Source: Kingdonia uniflora (lineage: Eukaryota > Streptophyta > Magnoliopsida > Ranunculales > Circaeasteraceae). Taken from it: a stretch of 64,000 bases of DNA. How positions within the stretch are numbered: the first letter of the stretch is position 1; each line of letters opens with the position of its first letter. The position numbers were made by a program, and so were the translations under genes. The notes under the pieces are model-generated. The model did not search any database, was not told the DNA's origin, and saw only the letters and a program-made list of their open reading frames with translations. The stretch covers positions 1,736,001 to 1,800,000 of the forward strand of contig JACGCM010002238.1 of the NCBI GenBank assembly GCA_014058105.1, given 5' to 3'. This document shows, piece after piece, positions 11,740 through 23,523 of this stretch.

Positions 11740-12760
11740 AGATAGTCGAATCTGTTGAACTCGATGGCCCAGGGCGTACAACCTTTATCGGCTCTGAATT
11801 ATCAAACGATGAAAAAGAGACCATAATACAACTACTTAAGAAGAACATCGACATTTTGGCTTGGACTTTCCAAGAAATGCCTGGTATCGGTCCTTCAATC
11901 GCTTGTCACCAACTCAACCTCCTTCCTGACAGTAAAGCTATCATTTAAAAAAGATAGAATCTAGCCCCCCGACTCCGCGATGCAGTAAACAAAGAAATTG
12001 ATAATGGAAGCTAAATATCTGAAGTAGGTTTCTAATATCGTAGCAGTACCAAAGAAAAATAGCAAAATCAAGGTTTGTGTTGACTTCATAGAACCTAACA
12101 AATTTACACCTAAGGACAGTTTTCCGCTACCATTAATTCCGCAACTTCTCGACTCAGTCGCAGGACACAAACTTCTTTTTATGATGGATGTAGCCTCTGG
12201 TTATAACTAGTTCCACTGGTCAAAGATAATCATAAAAAAGCAATCTTCGTCACTGATAGAGGTCTCTACTATTATACAGTAATGCCTTTCTGTTTAAAAA
12301 ATGCAGGTGCTACTTACCAAAGACTTGTGACTAAAATGTTCAAAGATCATCTCGACACAATTATGGAAGTCTACATCGATGATATGACTTGTAAAATCAT
12401 GAAACGAGAAGATCACTCCAGTAACCTCCAAACCATTTTTGATATCCTTCGCAAGTACCAGATGAAACTCAACCCAGAAAAATATTAATTCGGAGGCGCA
12501 TCTGGTAAATTCCAGGGACATCTGATTAGCAAAAGAGGGATAGAAATCAATCCCGCACAAATCAAAGCACTCATGGAAATGCCATCCCCTCGAGCAAAAA
12601 AAGATGCTTAAAAATTCGTAGGCAAAATTGTTGTTCTTCAGGGATTCATCTCAAAGTCATCTGATCAATGCAAACTCCTTTACCTCCTTCTTTGTGGGAA
12701 CTCCACTCCTCTATCGAAGAAACAGCAAAAGGAAGTCATTTGGACTCCTAACTGTGAGAT
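11740..12760 (+). pseudogene. Element B reverse transcriptase, decayed
   Basis: The pre-RT block FIGSELSNDEKE...FQEMPGIGPSIACHQLN is followed by RT motifs: VPKKNSKIKVCVDFIEPNKF, then FMMDVASGYN, then MPFCLKNAGATYQRL, and the catalytic YIDD encoded at 12372-12383. Several stops (near 11946, 12013 and 12208 among others) and a frameshift before the FCLKNAG block make it inactive. The thumb/connection region follows (GHLISKRGIEINPAQIKAL). Confidence 0.9.
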
Positions 12761-13640
12761 GGCTTTCCAAGATCTTAAACGATACTTGGAGTGTCCTTCT
12801 ATAATGAGTACTCTAATTGATGGTGAATCTCCTACAATGTACTTATCCACAACTGAAGATTCAATCAGTTCTGTCCTTATTCGAGAAGATGGCAGAGTGG
12901 AAAAACCAACTATTTCATTAGAAAAATACTTATGCCTGCTGAAAAAAGGAACACGACAATAGAAAAATAACTACTCGCTCTGGTCAACAGTTCTCAAAAA
13001 CTTTGTCCCTACTTTCAAGCTCATCCCATCAAAGTTATCACCAAATACCCCCTCAAACTAGTACTCTCCAAAAAAGAAAAATCTTGAAGAATCCAGAAAT
13101 GGTCTGTTTTCCTTGGAGAATACGACATTTCCTTTGAACCCCAAATATCAGTCAAGGGATAAGTAGTGGCCGACTTTTTGGCAGACTTTTCCGTCGAAGA
13201 CCCCGATTGGGAAGAACTCAAAAAATTCTTCAGAGATGACTCAATAGCATAACCAGACGTAGGGTCCAAAAGATCTGGTTGGTGACTTTTTACAGACAGA
13301 TCAGCAGGACCAAAAGGATCGGGGATTGGCATCATCCGCGTCACGCCTTCCAATCATCGAATCAAAAACGCTATCAAACTAAACTTCTAAGCCACCAGCA
13401 ATAAGACCGAATATGAAAGAATCTTAGATGGTCTCGATCTCGTACTTACCCTCGGAGCAGAGGAATTAGCAGTCTACGTCGACTCCTTGCTCGTGGCAAA
13501 TCATTACAATAAAACTTTTAAAACAACGGGAAAAATGGTTGATTATGCAGCTCTAGTTGAAGAAAAGATGCAGAGATTCAAACATGCAATAATTTCTTAC
13601 TTACCCCGATAGGAAAATTGACATGCCATTATTTTAGCTT
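12760..13640 (+). pseudogene. Element B RNase H, decayed
   Basis: Encodes the connection block MAFQDLKRYLECPSIMSTL and YLSTTEDSISSVLIREDG (12759-12962). In other frames it continues with VVADFLADFSVEDPDWEELK, SAGPKGSGIGIIRVTPSNH, KTEYERILDGLDLVLTLGAE and AVYVDSLLVANHYN, the second RNase H-like segment expected in Tat elements. Stops lie inside (for example before the last tract). Confidence 0.85.
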
Positions 13641-13899
13641 ACATCGTTGTAATGCTGGGAGATAGTGAAAAAAGATCTTTACAAATTGAGATCATCGAGC
13701 ATTCCAGCCTCGATATACTATCAATACTCCAGATCACCATTGTTGAAGATAACGATCCTGAAGATTTGAGAAGACCATTCTATATATACCACAACTCCAA
13801 CATCCTCCCCAGTAACAAAGAATAAGCTCGATCACTTCTGGCCAAGTGCCCTAGATTCACTGTCTAAGGTCACATCATATATCGAATCACAGAGAAGGA

Positions 13900-14993
13900 C
13901 CCCTTATCAAATGCATTTCTCATAAACAAGCTCAAATCAAAATCCGAGAACTTTACGAAGGTATCTGTAGAGCACATGTTTCAGGAAGATCATTAGCCCA
14001 ACGCGCTTTTACACAAGGGTTGAATTGGCCCAAGATGAGACAGGACTACGAAGACTTCATTCAAAAAAGCTAGAAATGTCAAATCCATGCACAAGACTTC
14101 AAAAGCCCAGCCTTAGACTTGCATATTAGTAATGTTCTATGGCCATTCAAATGATGGGGAATCGACATCATTGAACCTTTCCATCCAGCATCGAGAAACT
14201 GAAGGTTCGTTCTAGTTGTTACTGATTACTTCACAAAATGGGTTGAAACAGTGCCTCTTTGCCATACTAATGAAAATGAAGTTATCAAGCTCCTTTGGGA
14301 GCACACCATCACCAGGTTTGGATGTCTGCAAATGATACGCTCCGATAAGGGCAAACAGTTCATCAGCGCCAAAGTACTTACTTTCCTCCATAAATACAAA
14401 TCCAGCTCACAACATCATCACCATATTATCCTCAAGGCAATGGACAAGCCGAAGCCATAAACAAAATCATCAAATCAGGATTACACAAGCGTCTCGACGA
14501 CAAGAAAGGGCGATGGGTGGATGAATTGCTCAGTATTCTCTTGGCCTACCGTACCACACCTCGTGACTCAATAGGCTGCACACCATTCATGATGGCTTTT
14601 AGCACTGAAGCAGTCATACCTTCGGACCTCGATCTACCCAGTACTCGATGAAAAATTCTAGACAAAGAAAATGAACTCGGTCTCCTTTGCAACCTCAATT
14701 GGATTGAGGAAATCGGAGACAGTGCCATTACAAATTTGGGACGATACCATGATACCTTGAAAAAAGCATACAACAAGAAAGTTTGGGAACGGAAATTTGG
14801 TATTGGAGACCTTGTCTAACGACGGATCCAAGATAGTACTCGACCTAAAATTCTAAAAAATTATCAGAAAACTGGGAAGGGCCATACATTGTCAACAACA
14901 AAGCAGATAGTGGGACTTATTGGCTGATGACTGAAGATAAAATACAGCTTGAATATTCATGGAATACGGCTCAACTGAAACTGTTTTACAGAT
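13900..14993 (+). pseudogene. Element B integrase, decayed
   Basis: Fragments of the zinc-binding region, the catalytic core and the C-terminal region in three frames. The core gives MPLCHTNENEVIKLLWEHT followed by TRFGCLQMIRSDKGKQF (14251-14340). The C-terminal region gives LLAYRTTPRDSIGCTPFMMA and ends with WEGPYIVNNKADSGTYWLM near 14870-14930. Many stops and shifts. The end at about 14993 is followed within about 50 bp by the 60-bp tandem repeat. Confidence 0.87.
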
Positions 14994-15036
14994 GAGACAC
15001 TATAACCGTTTTGATCTAAACATCTTTTGTTATCAA

Positions 15037-15593
15037 TTTGATCTTTACCATTTAATTTGATCTCAATCTATACTTATCAAGTATACGTCAGACAAACAAT
15101 ATCTTTACCATTTGATTTGATCTTGATCTATACTTGTCAAGTATACATCAGACAAACAATATCTTTACTATTTGATTTGATCTCGATCTATACTTGTCAA
15201 GTATACATCAATCAAACAATATCTTTACTATATGATTTGATCTCGATCTATACTTGCCAAGTATATATCAGACAAACAATATCTTTACTATTTGATTTGA
15301 TCTTTATCTATACTTTTCAAGTATATATCAGACAAACAATATCTTTACTATTTGATTTGATCTCGATCTATACTTGTCAAGTACACATTAGACAAACAAT
15401 ATCGTTACTATTTGATTTGATCTCGATCTATACCTATCAAGTATACATCAGACAAACAATATATTTACTATTTGATTAGATCTTGATCTATACTTGTCAA
15501 GTATTCCTCGGACAAACAATATCCTTACTATTTAATTTGATCTCGACCCATACTTAATAAGTATACATCAGACAAACAAAATCCTTACTATCT
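15037..15593. repeat. 60-bp tandem repeat of element B (about 9 copies)
   Basis: Nine units with exact 60-bp spacing, each containing TTTGATTTGATCTCGATC, then TATACTTGTCAAGTATAC, then AGACAAACAATATCTTTAC. The middle block is an inverted repeat (TATACTTG, one base, CAAGTATA), so each unit can form a small hairpin. Because 60 is a multiple of three, the array also yields a meaningless 20-residue-periodic open frame at 15057-15479. It lies between pol and the antisense ORF. Confidence 0.95.
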
Positions 15594-16055
15594 TGATTTG
15601 ATTTTGGTTACTACATGACAAGTATACCTAAAGTCTATCATTCAAATTTTATGCGAGCAATATCTAATTAAAGGATATTCTACTTCGCGCTCTTTACTTA
15701 TCGAACAACCTCTAAGAGAGCTCATGTTATTCACAATTCTAAATCTAGATACCCATCTAAGGATATACATCTGGAACTCATTCTTATTACTTTCTATTTC
15801 ATGACCATCTTTCACATACCACGCAAACAAGCATTCCTCACTTGTCTGCTCGATCTATAGTCACATTCGATCAAAATCACTTTATCGAATCTGCTACTTA
15901 TAACTATTTACAAAATAAGTGCACATAATTATTTTGCAAATAAAAAAGCTTTCAGCAACAGAAAATTGTTTCACTGCAATACTACGAATTAAATTGTTTC
16001 GGTCCCACTGACCATTTTTACATCCTTTCTCAAACAAACACAATCTACACGAAAT
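15594..16055. other. Spacer between repeat array and antisense ORF of element B
   Basis: AT-rich sequence with no recognisable frame or repeat. It separates the 60-bp array from the stop codon of the minus-strand additional ORF. Confidence 0.5.
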
Positions 16056-18312
16056 TTAACATTTCAGAGGAAGATTTTCTTCATTCAAATTTAGAGTACC
16101 TTCGGGAACCTGAACATCTGCTACCTTACTAGGACGGGCACCGTCAGCCTCTACTATCACATCATCTTCGATAACTTTGATTACCCCTCGTACCTCAGGA
16201 GTCTGGGGTACATCGTAATCCGAGCTATCAAAAAAAATAGTACCACCAGCTTTTGTAAGTCCCTTGTATAAATTTTTTCCTCTCATCCAACTTGTCATAT
16301 TGTTCTCAAAAATGCAACCTTACTTCCATGCATTTTGCCATTTTCTCCTCATTCATCTTCGCCCTCACCTCATCGACCAGCTTGCCTTGCTCATGCTTCA
16401 TTGCTTTGCGAGCATCGACAACTTGATCCCTTACATCTTTTTCATAGGTGGCCTTCTGCAATGCCAAAGCCTTAATTTTCTCTTTCTCTACCACTTTCTA
16501 CGCTTCACCGAGAGTAACTTCCCTCGCCTTCTTGGCATCGATCTTATACCTATTCAAATGTCGCATTCAATTCCGCCTTCTCCACGATCAAATCTTTCAC
16601 AATATTTTTGTAGACAATAATCTGGTTTGCTAGCTCTCCACTACCCATAGCGCAACCCATAGCTTCAGTTACCAACTTCTTAATCTACATCAAAGTTATA
16701 TAATGAATATTTGAGTGACCTACCAATTTTTTTATTCGTAGAAATGCATTTAAATTCCTCACATTCATCAAATTCCTCTGACCCTCGCTGAAAAATGTAT
16801 TCAAACTATCAATCCCCACCAAGCAATCCTCCAGCTCTGTCTTCAGCTCCTCCGTCCCAGACGTATATGCATCTATAGTATTCTAAACTTCCGTTCAGAC
16901 TCTTCGATATATTTCTTCTTTGATGTCTCGTCACTGGTCTTCTTCGGGACCACACTCCCAGAACCCCGTGGGGGACGCATATCCACAGCAACTGCTGATC
17001 TAATAGTACCAGCCACCTCCTCTGTTGTCGATTGTCGAGTTAGCCTCTTATAAGGAAACAATGGAGGAATATCAGAACTTGCTGCCTTTTCTTTTTATTC
17101 CTTCCTAGATACTCTCCTAGCATAGCATCAATCTCTGTATCAGTGTTGTACCCAGCCAATGAGTAATTTTCAAGTGGTAAGCTAGCATCTGCGGCTCTGT
17201 TATTCCTCGCTAACATTTTTCTATCGATAACAGGTACTTCTGACCCTTTTACCCTCGACCTCTTTAAACCAGCCTCTTAAAATAGTGTGTTCACGAGATC
17301 TTGATCGATAACCAGGTTATCAATCCTACCAAAGAAATCTCTCCTCACCTTATACAACTCTTCCTTTAATTACGACTTCTTGTCGACATCTTTCAACGCT
17401 GCAAACAACATAAACAAGTTAGAAATACTTACATCTCATTCACACAATTCGAACATCGAGAATTACAATTACCTAACCACACACCTAAATGAAAAGTTTT
17501 TCTCTTTAAGGGTTCCTCAGGCTCTTTTTTATCGAACTCATAATTTCTGGAGACAATAAGTGTTCATCGGTGTATCGCCCCCCAGTTGACACCATATCAT
17601 AAAACAATGGCCTTTTCAAGAACCTCGCCAAATACCGGTACCCTAGCTTCTGCGGGTTCATCCTGAGTGTGCAGTACACACATAAATTATCAACAGTTAT
17701 TAACTCTTCTCCCTTGGCCTTAAATCGACCATTTATTGCCTCACAAACCTTGAACAGATCATACACATTCGGATTGAACTGGCCCAGTACCACATCAAAG
17801 AAGTTTATTAATTTCTTTTGGTCCGCTATGAGGGGAAGCTTCAATCCCTTCTTTATTTGTTCTTGATGCACTAGAATACCATTTAAGAGTATTTCCTGGT
17901 CGATCATTTCATATTGGCACTCCTCTAACCTTATATCCCAAGGAATACTGTACTTCTTCTTGAAGCTTAATATCTCTTTGGTCTATGGACCTTCTCCGTA
18001 ACATGTCTCCTCACCTTCATCCACATCATCTTCCTTATCCCCACTACCTTATGGATTACTTGCTTGAGGCTCGTGATCTACATCCGTCTCCCTATCCTCC
18101 TCCTCAGCTTGTTCGAAACCACTAGGTACGACCCTAAACTGTTCCACGATACCTAAATCTGTACTACTCGACCCTACCCTATATCTCCCTCCCAATTGTT
18201 GTACACAAGTCCTCACATTAATCATTAGAGGCATTACGTCATCCAGACTCCCGTATATGTCTTTTTTAATTATTTTGAATTGGTTTACACATTTTAAATC
18301 GAACTTGTACAA
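16056..18312 (-). pseudogene. Element B antisense additional ORF, decayed
   Basis: Minus-strand coding remnant, convergent with pol. The N-terminal acid-rich piece (18049-18312) is followed by the best preserved block at 17506-17907, with [20 protein letters not shown] and, later, [13 protein letters not shown], the pattern of the plant 'putative gypsy type transposon' domain. Downstream, charged heptad-rich pieces (16306-16494 and 16873-17061) look like a coiled coil. The C-terminal 16056-16298 piece is acidic and ends at a stop at 16056. A 26-codon minus-strand frame starting at 19173 and ending at a GT-like site could be a first exon, but this is a guess. Function unknown; the arrangement is shared with elements A and C. 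Confidence 0.65.
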
Positions 18313-21195
18313 CAGATTCCATAATTTCTACACAGTTAGAATCTATCATATGTGATACAAATATATGTTGATAAGTTCATATATTCATAAATATATTATT
18401 GTCGAGATTACTCTCCAGGACATCATTCACTTTACTATCTGCTACTATCATTTTAAATTTATACTTATTACCACCGTTCTCGATATAGTTCATATCATTT
18501 AATTCATATTCCTATCTTTCATTAGAGTGACACATCTGCTCAGTTCTCGATGCCTTTCTATTTTTAATAAATAACATCGATAACTGGTTTATCTGGTTTA
18601 CTTTTTGTCAAATTACAGGAAACTCAACAGCTTCCCGAACACACTTAACCTATTTCCTGCCAAAAATACCATTATTTAAAAATTGATCATTCCCCCTTCT
18701 TCGGCACAAAATCCGGCCAAATCCCAACACAAAAATAACGTCCCCGACAATCTCGTCGTATCAAAATGACATTTCCACTCCTCTCTACAATCATGCCATA
18801 ACCCCAGTGCCACCAACCAATCACCCTCTTCACTTATCTCCACCCATTTCTCGCACCACCCACACTAGAAACCATCCATAAAGCCCTTACGACTCCATTT
18901 CTTCCACCTTGACACCCAACGAATTACACCCAAACCAAAATTTCCTAAAACTACTCTATCAAACCCTAATACTGTTATCTTACAAATCATTCACTTTCGA
19001 TTCAATTCAACATACAGCAACATTCACTTTACTTAATTTTATTCGTCTATAACTTAATCAATCAAAACAACAAACAATCAAAGCCAGAATCACTAACCCT
19101 GTTTACGTGCTGCTTCCGTATCCCTCTCCTTTGCTCGCTTGACTCTTTCAATCAGAACGCTAATCTCCTCCATCGCAATCATAGATAACCAATCCAACGA
19201 TGAGCAAAAACAATTTGCACTTAAGAAAAAAAATTGTGATTGAAAAGAATGAACAGTCACCTACTTCAAAGGTATTTATTGACCCCACGTGCCTGTTTAT
19301 CGCACCACTTTACGACCGTTCAGCTCCTCGAACGTAATGCCTTCCACTTCTCTTCCCAGTCTTTTTGATACTTTACCTTCTTAGAGCCAACACACGCTTA
19401 CACTCCCATTTTAATCCTTTTATATCTCAAAGAACTTCTTCAGCTGCATTCACGCGCAACAAAGCACAATCTATATTGTCACAAAGAGGATTTACATCAT
19501 CTTCCTTATATTTTATACTTTCACCTAAAGGAACACATCTGGCCATAATCATTATTCTTGATAGTTCCCCCATTTCTACTTTACCTACAAATTCCTATAT
19601 TTTTAGGCCCACATTCGACAACATCTACAATATCTTTATATACGACATTCTACCAGAAACTTGCTTAAAGTTATTTTCCATTACCAAATTTCAACAAGTA
19701 CATTATCCATTCGACAACTAAACAACAAATTACTTCCATCGACAAAACATCCTACATAACTATTTTCATTCCATTTCATTGACCATCATAAATCCTTATA
19801 AAAACCTACTTCTACTAAACTTTATAACTTCATAAACCTCTAGCTGTAGCTTCATCTTTCCTCTCCACCAACAACGTTGCTCGATTCCACATACTACCAC
19901 ATCGTTCAAGAGGATGCTAAAACTGCAATTTGACATGAAACTCAAAATCCTCCTTAGCTTCCTTTACTTTTGCCTTGCTCATCCCTTCATAACCAGGCTC
20001 CTCCAGATCTTCCATATGCATATCACAGTTCTGAGACCCAAAATATGAAGCGTACAACACCCAGTACATCGCTTGAACATGTCTGAACACACCATCTCAG
20101 GCCTGAGCTCTCGTCTTCACCATTTTGCATAAATGCCTCATATCTGTAATAACAAATCCTATTTATACCCCCTCCAATCATGGTCCAACTCACCTACATT
20201 TACTCTGCCTTGGAACTCTACAATTTAAAAGTCAAATCAATCAGCCTTAAAATTCGTTCTGGAACCCACTCAGTCAACTACATTCGAGATGTTATGTAGA
20301 CCCGTCAACATTTTATGTGCATTCATGTTTGACATTTTACCTTCAATTATTTCAAACTACAATTGATAATCAAAATACATATTAATAGAATATCGAAGAT
20401 ATTAACTTTATTTATTATTATGAATAAGTTATATTTCATATTCGACAACTTCTTCCTTTAATTTTGTTAAATATAACATCCGTGACTACATCCTTCGATT
20501 ACATTACATAAAACTACATCTATTTTTACATTCGACTTGCAGGACTGATTACTCTGTATTTTCTTTTCACCAGAATCGGACATTAAAGCCTTATTTCAGT
20601 GCAAAGAACCTCAATGAATCTCAAGTCACTGAACTTCTAAAGGCTACATCCCCTGATAAAGGCAATAAAAAATTGTAAGAAACCTCCTACGTTTGGCAAG
20701 ATCCCTGGACGCCCATCAAAGCTTCAAATATTTATCATCAACAGAAACAGTTACCCTTTCTACCCCAAACTGATATACTCCATTACCTTCAACACCGCAT
20801 GATGATACAATTGTTTCTAACAGATACACATCTTCTCTCTCTTAACCTCTCTCCCACCCCAACGTCGTGACACGATCATATAACTAATTATCACCAATCA
20901 GTTTACGCATAATTTTTCCCTCAGGCTGTTCACCATCTTTTGCCTCAGACAACGCATTAAACAACACTTGGGGTAGCATATTTCTAAAGCCACCACCATT
21001 CTACCCTCAATAGCCCCATATTTATACCTAATGTAACTCTGCCAAATTCACTGTGTTGCATTAATTGCACCTCGGAAATGACTTGACCAAATACAATTCC
21101 TTTGACCTCAAAAATAATACAGATGAATCATCTTCACATTCGGCAACCTCTTCAGCTTCCAACTTCTTCTCGACACAACCATAAGTGCTTTTATC
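18313..21195. other. Element B region between antisense ORF and 3' LTR
   Basis: About 2.9 kb with no assigned gene. By position it holds the promoter and leader of the antisense ORF. Two stretches look weakly coding: a minus-strand one near 19916-20110, reading ASYFGSQNCDMHMEDLEEP and then EGMSKAKVKEAKEDFEF, and a plus-strand one near 20570-20830, reading NESQVTELLKATSPDKGNKK. Neither was recognised. Confidence 0.45.
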
Positions 21196-21209
21196 AAGAA
21201 TGGGGCAAT
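21196..21209 (+). promoter_or_regulatory. Polypurine tract of element B
   Basis: AAGAATGGGGCAAT directly precedes the 3' LTR, the position of the plus-strand primer in LTR retrotransposons. The tract is purine-rich but short and slightly degraded. Confidence 0.6.
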
Positions 21210-21694
21210 TATAGTAACATATTCCCCAGATTTGACAAGAGAAAAGCCAACAAAGTGTAGTCGAAGATAGCCACACATGATCGAAGGCGATCATTCGATA
21301 AGTTACAATAAGTCCTTGACTTGCCAAAAGTAGCTGTTGAAGCCTGGTCAAGAAAGAACTATTAGAGATCCGCAAAGTTTTCCCACTCCCCCTGAATAGA
21401 AGACTATTTCTTTATTTTTGTAAAACTGTCTGTATAACTATAAATATAGGTAGAGAATAGATTCTAAAGGATGTCAATATTTTACTATTCTTACTTCAAA
21501 AATATAACATCATTCCAAAACGTATAATAACTAGCATATTACTAGATTTTACATAAAAATTCTCCTCGAGGTCATAGTTTTTCTCAGCCTTTACTGAGTT
21601 TTCCACGTAAAATTTTGTTGCATCTAAATTTATTGTATTCTCTTTACGAATAAGTATTGGCGAAGATTCTCCTTCCGAAAAATACGTCACTACA
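21210..21694 (+). repeat. Element B 3' LTR (485 bp)
   Basis: Begins TATAGTAACATATTCC (TG mutated to TA) and ends CACTACA. It aligns end to end with the 5' LTR at 8890-9374 and has the same length. It is followed by AGTTC, the right-hand target duplication. Confidence 0.95.
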
Positions 21695-21699
21695 AGTTC

Positions 21700-22960
21700 G
21701 TCATGACTTTGACTGAATGAGCTTGGAAATAGTGTTTAAGTTTCAATTATAAATAAGAGTTAGAAGGAGTCTATTGATTTCAGAATACCTCATTTTTGCT
21801 GGAGTGAGGGTTTTACTGATGAAGTAGACTGGCTTCTTAATTTTTCCTTCAAGCCGAATGAGAACCGAGCTAATAGAAGTATGTGTAACTGCTAGGTAGA
21901 TAATCAGTTCCACATTATCTACCTGGGTGATCATTATGGGAGACTTCCCCAAATAGGTTTCGATATCATGAAAAGTTGCCTCACATTCTGATGTCCATTG
22001 GATCTTTGTATTTGGCTAAACATTTCCTCATTTGGTACAACTGCGGAGTAGTAGGAATAGTCAACAACAGTAATCTGAAGATTTTGAAATAAATTGGTTG
22101 ATAGCGGCAATCTTGCCGATAAGTTTTTGTACGTCTTTCGTCGTCTTTGGAGATGGCATGTTGAGGAGAGCTCGAATTTAATCTGGACCAACCTCAATCC
22201 TTTCTTGCTGATGAGATGGCCAAAGAATCAACCTAAATATACTTTGAATTGACATTTATTAGGGTTGAGTTGCATCTGGTAAGATCGAAGAATATTGAAT
22301 ATTGTGCTAAAATATGTAATATGCTTGACTCACTGTATGCCTTTGCACAAGAGATCATCAATATAGACTTATATGACTTTCCTAGGATGTGCTTTGAACA
22401 TAGTAATCATCAACCGTTGATATGTCGCGCCAGCATTTTTGAGTCTGAAGGGCATGACTTTGTAGCAATAAAGTCCTCTTTCAGTGATAAAAGTGGTCTT
22501 TTCTTGATCTTCTTTCAATAGTAGAATCTGATTGTATCCAGAAGCAGCATCCATTATAGATAGAAGTTCGTGACCTGTGGTGGAGTCAAGGATTTGATGG
22601 ATGTTTGGTTGGAAGAGGGAAACTATCCTTTAGAGTGTATTTGTTTAGATCTGTAAAATCTACACAAACTCGGACTTTTCCATTCTTCTTTAGAATAGCA
22701 ATAATGTTGGATATCAAATCTGGATATTTGGCTTCTCGAATGAATCCTACTTTAATTAATTTCTCAATCTCCATGTTAACTTCATCTTGAAGGCGAGGTG
22801 ATAGTCGTCGTTATTTCTGTTTGACCGTTGTGGCATTATTGTTGATAGCCAATTTGTGACATGCCTTAGCCAGATCAAACCCAGGCATCTCTTCGAAGGT
22901 CAATGCAAAAACATCTTGAATCAGTCGTAAGAATTAAATGAGAGCATCCTTATCGTGTTA
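21700..22960 (-). pseudogene. Element A reverse transcriptase and start of RNase H, decayed
   Basis: Minus-strand RT in pieces: FIREAKYPDLISNIIAILKK and VRVCVDFTDLNKYTLKDSF (22586-22774), then MDAASGYNQILLLKEDQEK and MPFRLKNAGATYQRLM (22369-22554), then a YIDD catalytic motif just downstream near 22350-22365. The connection/RNase H start follows at 21743-21952 (YLAVTHTSISSVLIRLEGK and KPVYFISKTLTPAKMRYSE), just before the insertion of B. Frameshifts and stops separate the pieces. Confidence 0.88.
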
Positions 22961-23180
22961 GACCAACTTGGTACCGATAAAAGTACATTTGCTAGGTCCA
23001 TCAATGTTGACATATTTTGTAGGCTCTTCTGTGTAAGGCTGATCATCAAGGTACTTTCTGTAATTGTTATACAGCGTATCTGTATGAAGTATCTAGAATG
23101 GCAGAAATGGTATTTCGTATCTGTATGAGATCACAGCATTCTAACACTCTCCTGCGCTTAAATCGGCAAGAGTTGGTGAT

Positions 23181-23523
23181 CTAATAGATTTCGATCATGT
23201 TGTTGTGGTACATATGGTAGAGAAATTTCTCCTCATTTTGATTTTTGACCTGGACTACTTCGAGCTGCTTCCTATAGCTACCATCATTGTATGATTCTAG
23301 GTCGATAATATATTTAAGCATCTGCCACTCCTTGAAAATGAATTCCAGCAACCTCTGTAAAGCATAGCAGTTATTAGTAGAATGATGGTTTACCTTGTGA
23401 TGCATGCAGTACAGGCGGCTCTCAATTTGTTCCAATGGTTGAGAGGAACGGTATAGCTTATCCTTGGAGAAAATTGGAAAAATTACAGAGATTCGAACAT
23501 TCATTGTAGGAGCCAATTTTCGT
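23181..23523 (-). pseudogene. Element A gag, C-terminal fragment
   Basis: An open minus-strand frame whose middle reads LYCMHHKVNHHSTNNCYAL, the CxxHx4HxTxxC zinc-binding motif of Tat-type Gag. The flanking residues line up with the equivalent region of element B (LAPTMN with LPPMTT). The frame runs without a start codon straight into the LTR of element C at 23524, showing that gag was cut there. Confidence 0.78.

Larger units (their letters stand above)
8890..21694 (+). mobile_element. Element B: complete Tat-type Ty3/gypsy retrotransposon (12,805 bp)
   Basis: A full-length plus-strand element bounded by two direct LTRs of 485 bp each and flanked by the 5-bp duplication AGTTC. Order: 5' LTR, primer-binding site, gag, protease, RT, RNase H, integrase, 60-bp tandem repeat, antisense additional ORF (minus strand), about 2.9 kb of mostly non-coding sequence, purine-rich tract, 3' LTR. 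It sits inside the RNase H region of element A. All frames carry stops or shifts and the LTRs have diverged (7 differences in the first 60 aligned bases, largely transitions), so the insertion is old and the copy is dead. The plan resembles Retand/Grande-type Tat elements. Confidence 0.95.
21695..23523 (-). mobile_element. Element A, right segment (gag to first half of RNase H)
   Basis: This is the 5' part of the minus-strand element interrupted by B. It begins on its left with the second AGTTC and carries RNase H/connection, RT and the C-terminal piece of gag in the correct order for minus-strand reading. On its right it stops abruptly at 23523 where the 3' LTR of element C begins, so the N-terminal gag, leader and 5' LTR of A are not in contact with it and were not found in the window. 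Confidence 0.85.

Noticed and set aside
15057..15479. A 140-codon open frame made of a repeated 20-residue unit
   Set aside because: It comes from the 60-bp tandem repeat, whose unit is a multiple of three and lacks stops in this frame. It is inside a dead element and has no start context or homologue.
23500..23520. TTGGCTCCTACAATG after an LTR on the minus strand looked like a TTGGCGCC-type primer-binding site
   Set aside because: The same bases encode LAPTM of the gag of element A and align with LPPMT of element B, so this is coding sequence of A. The LTR is the 3' LTR of C.
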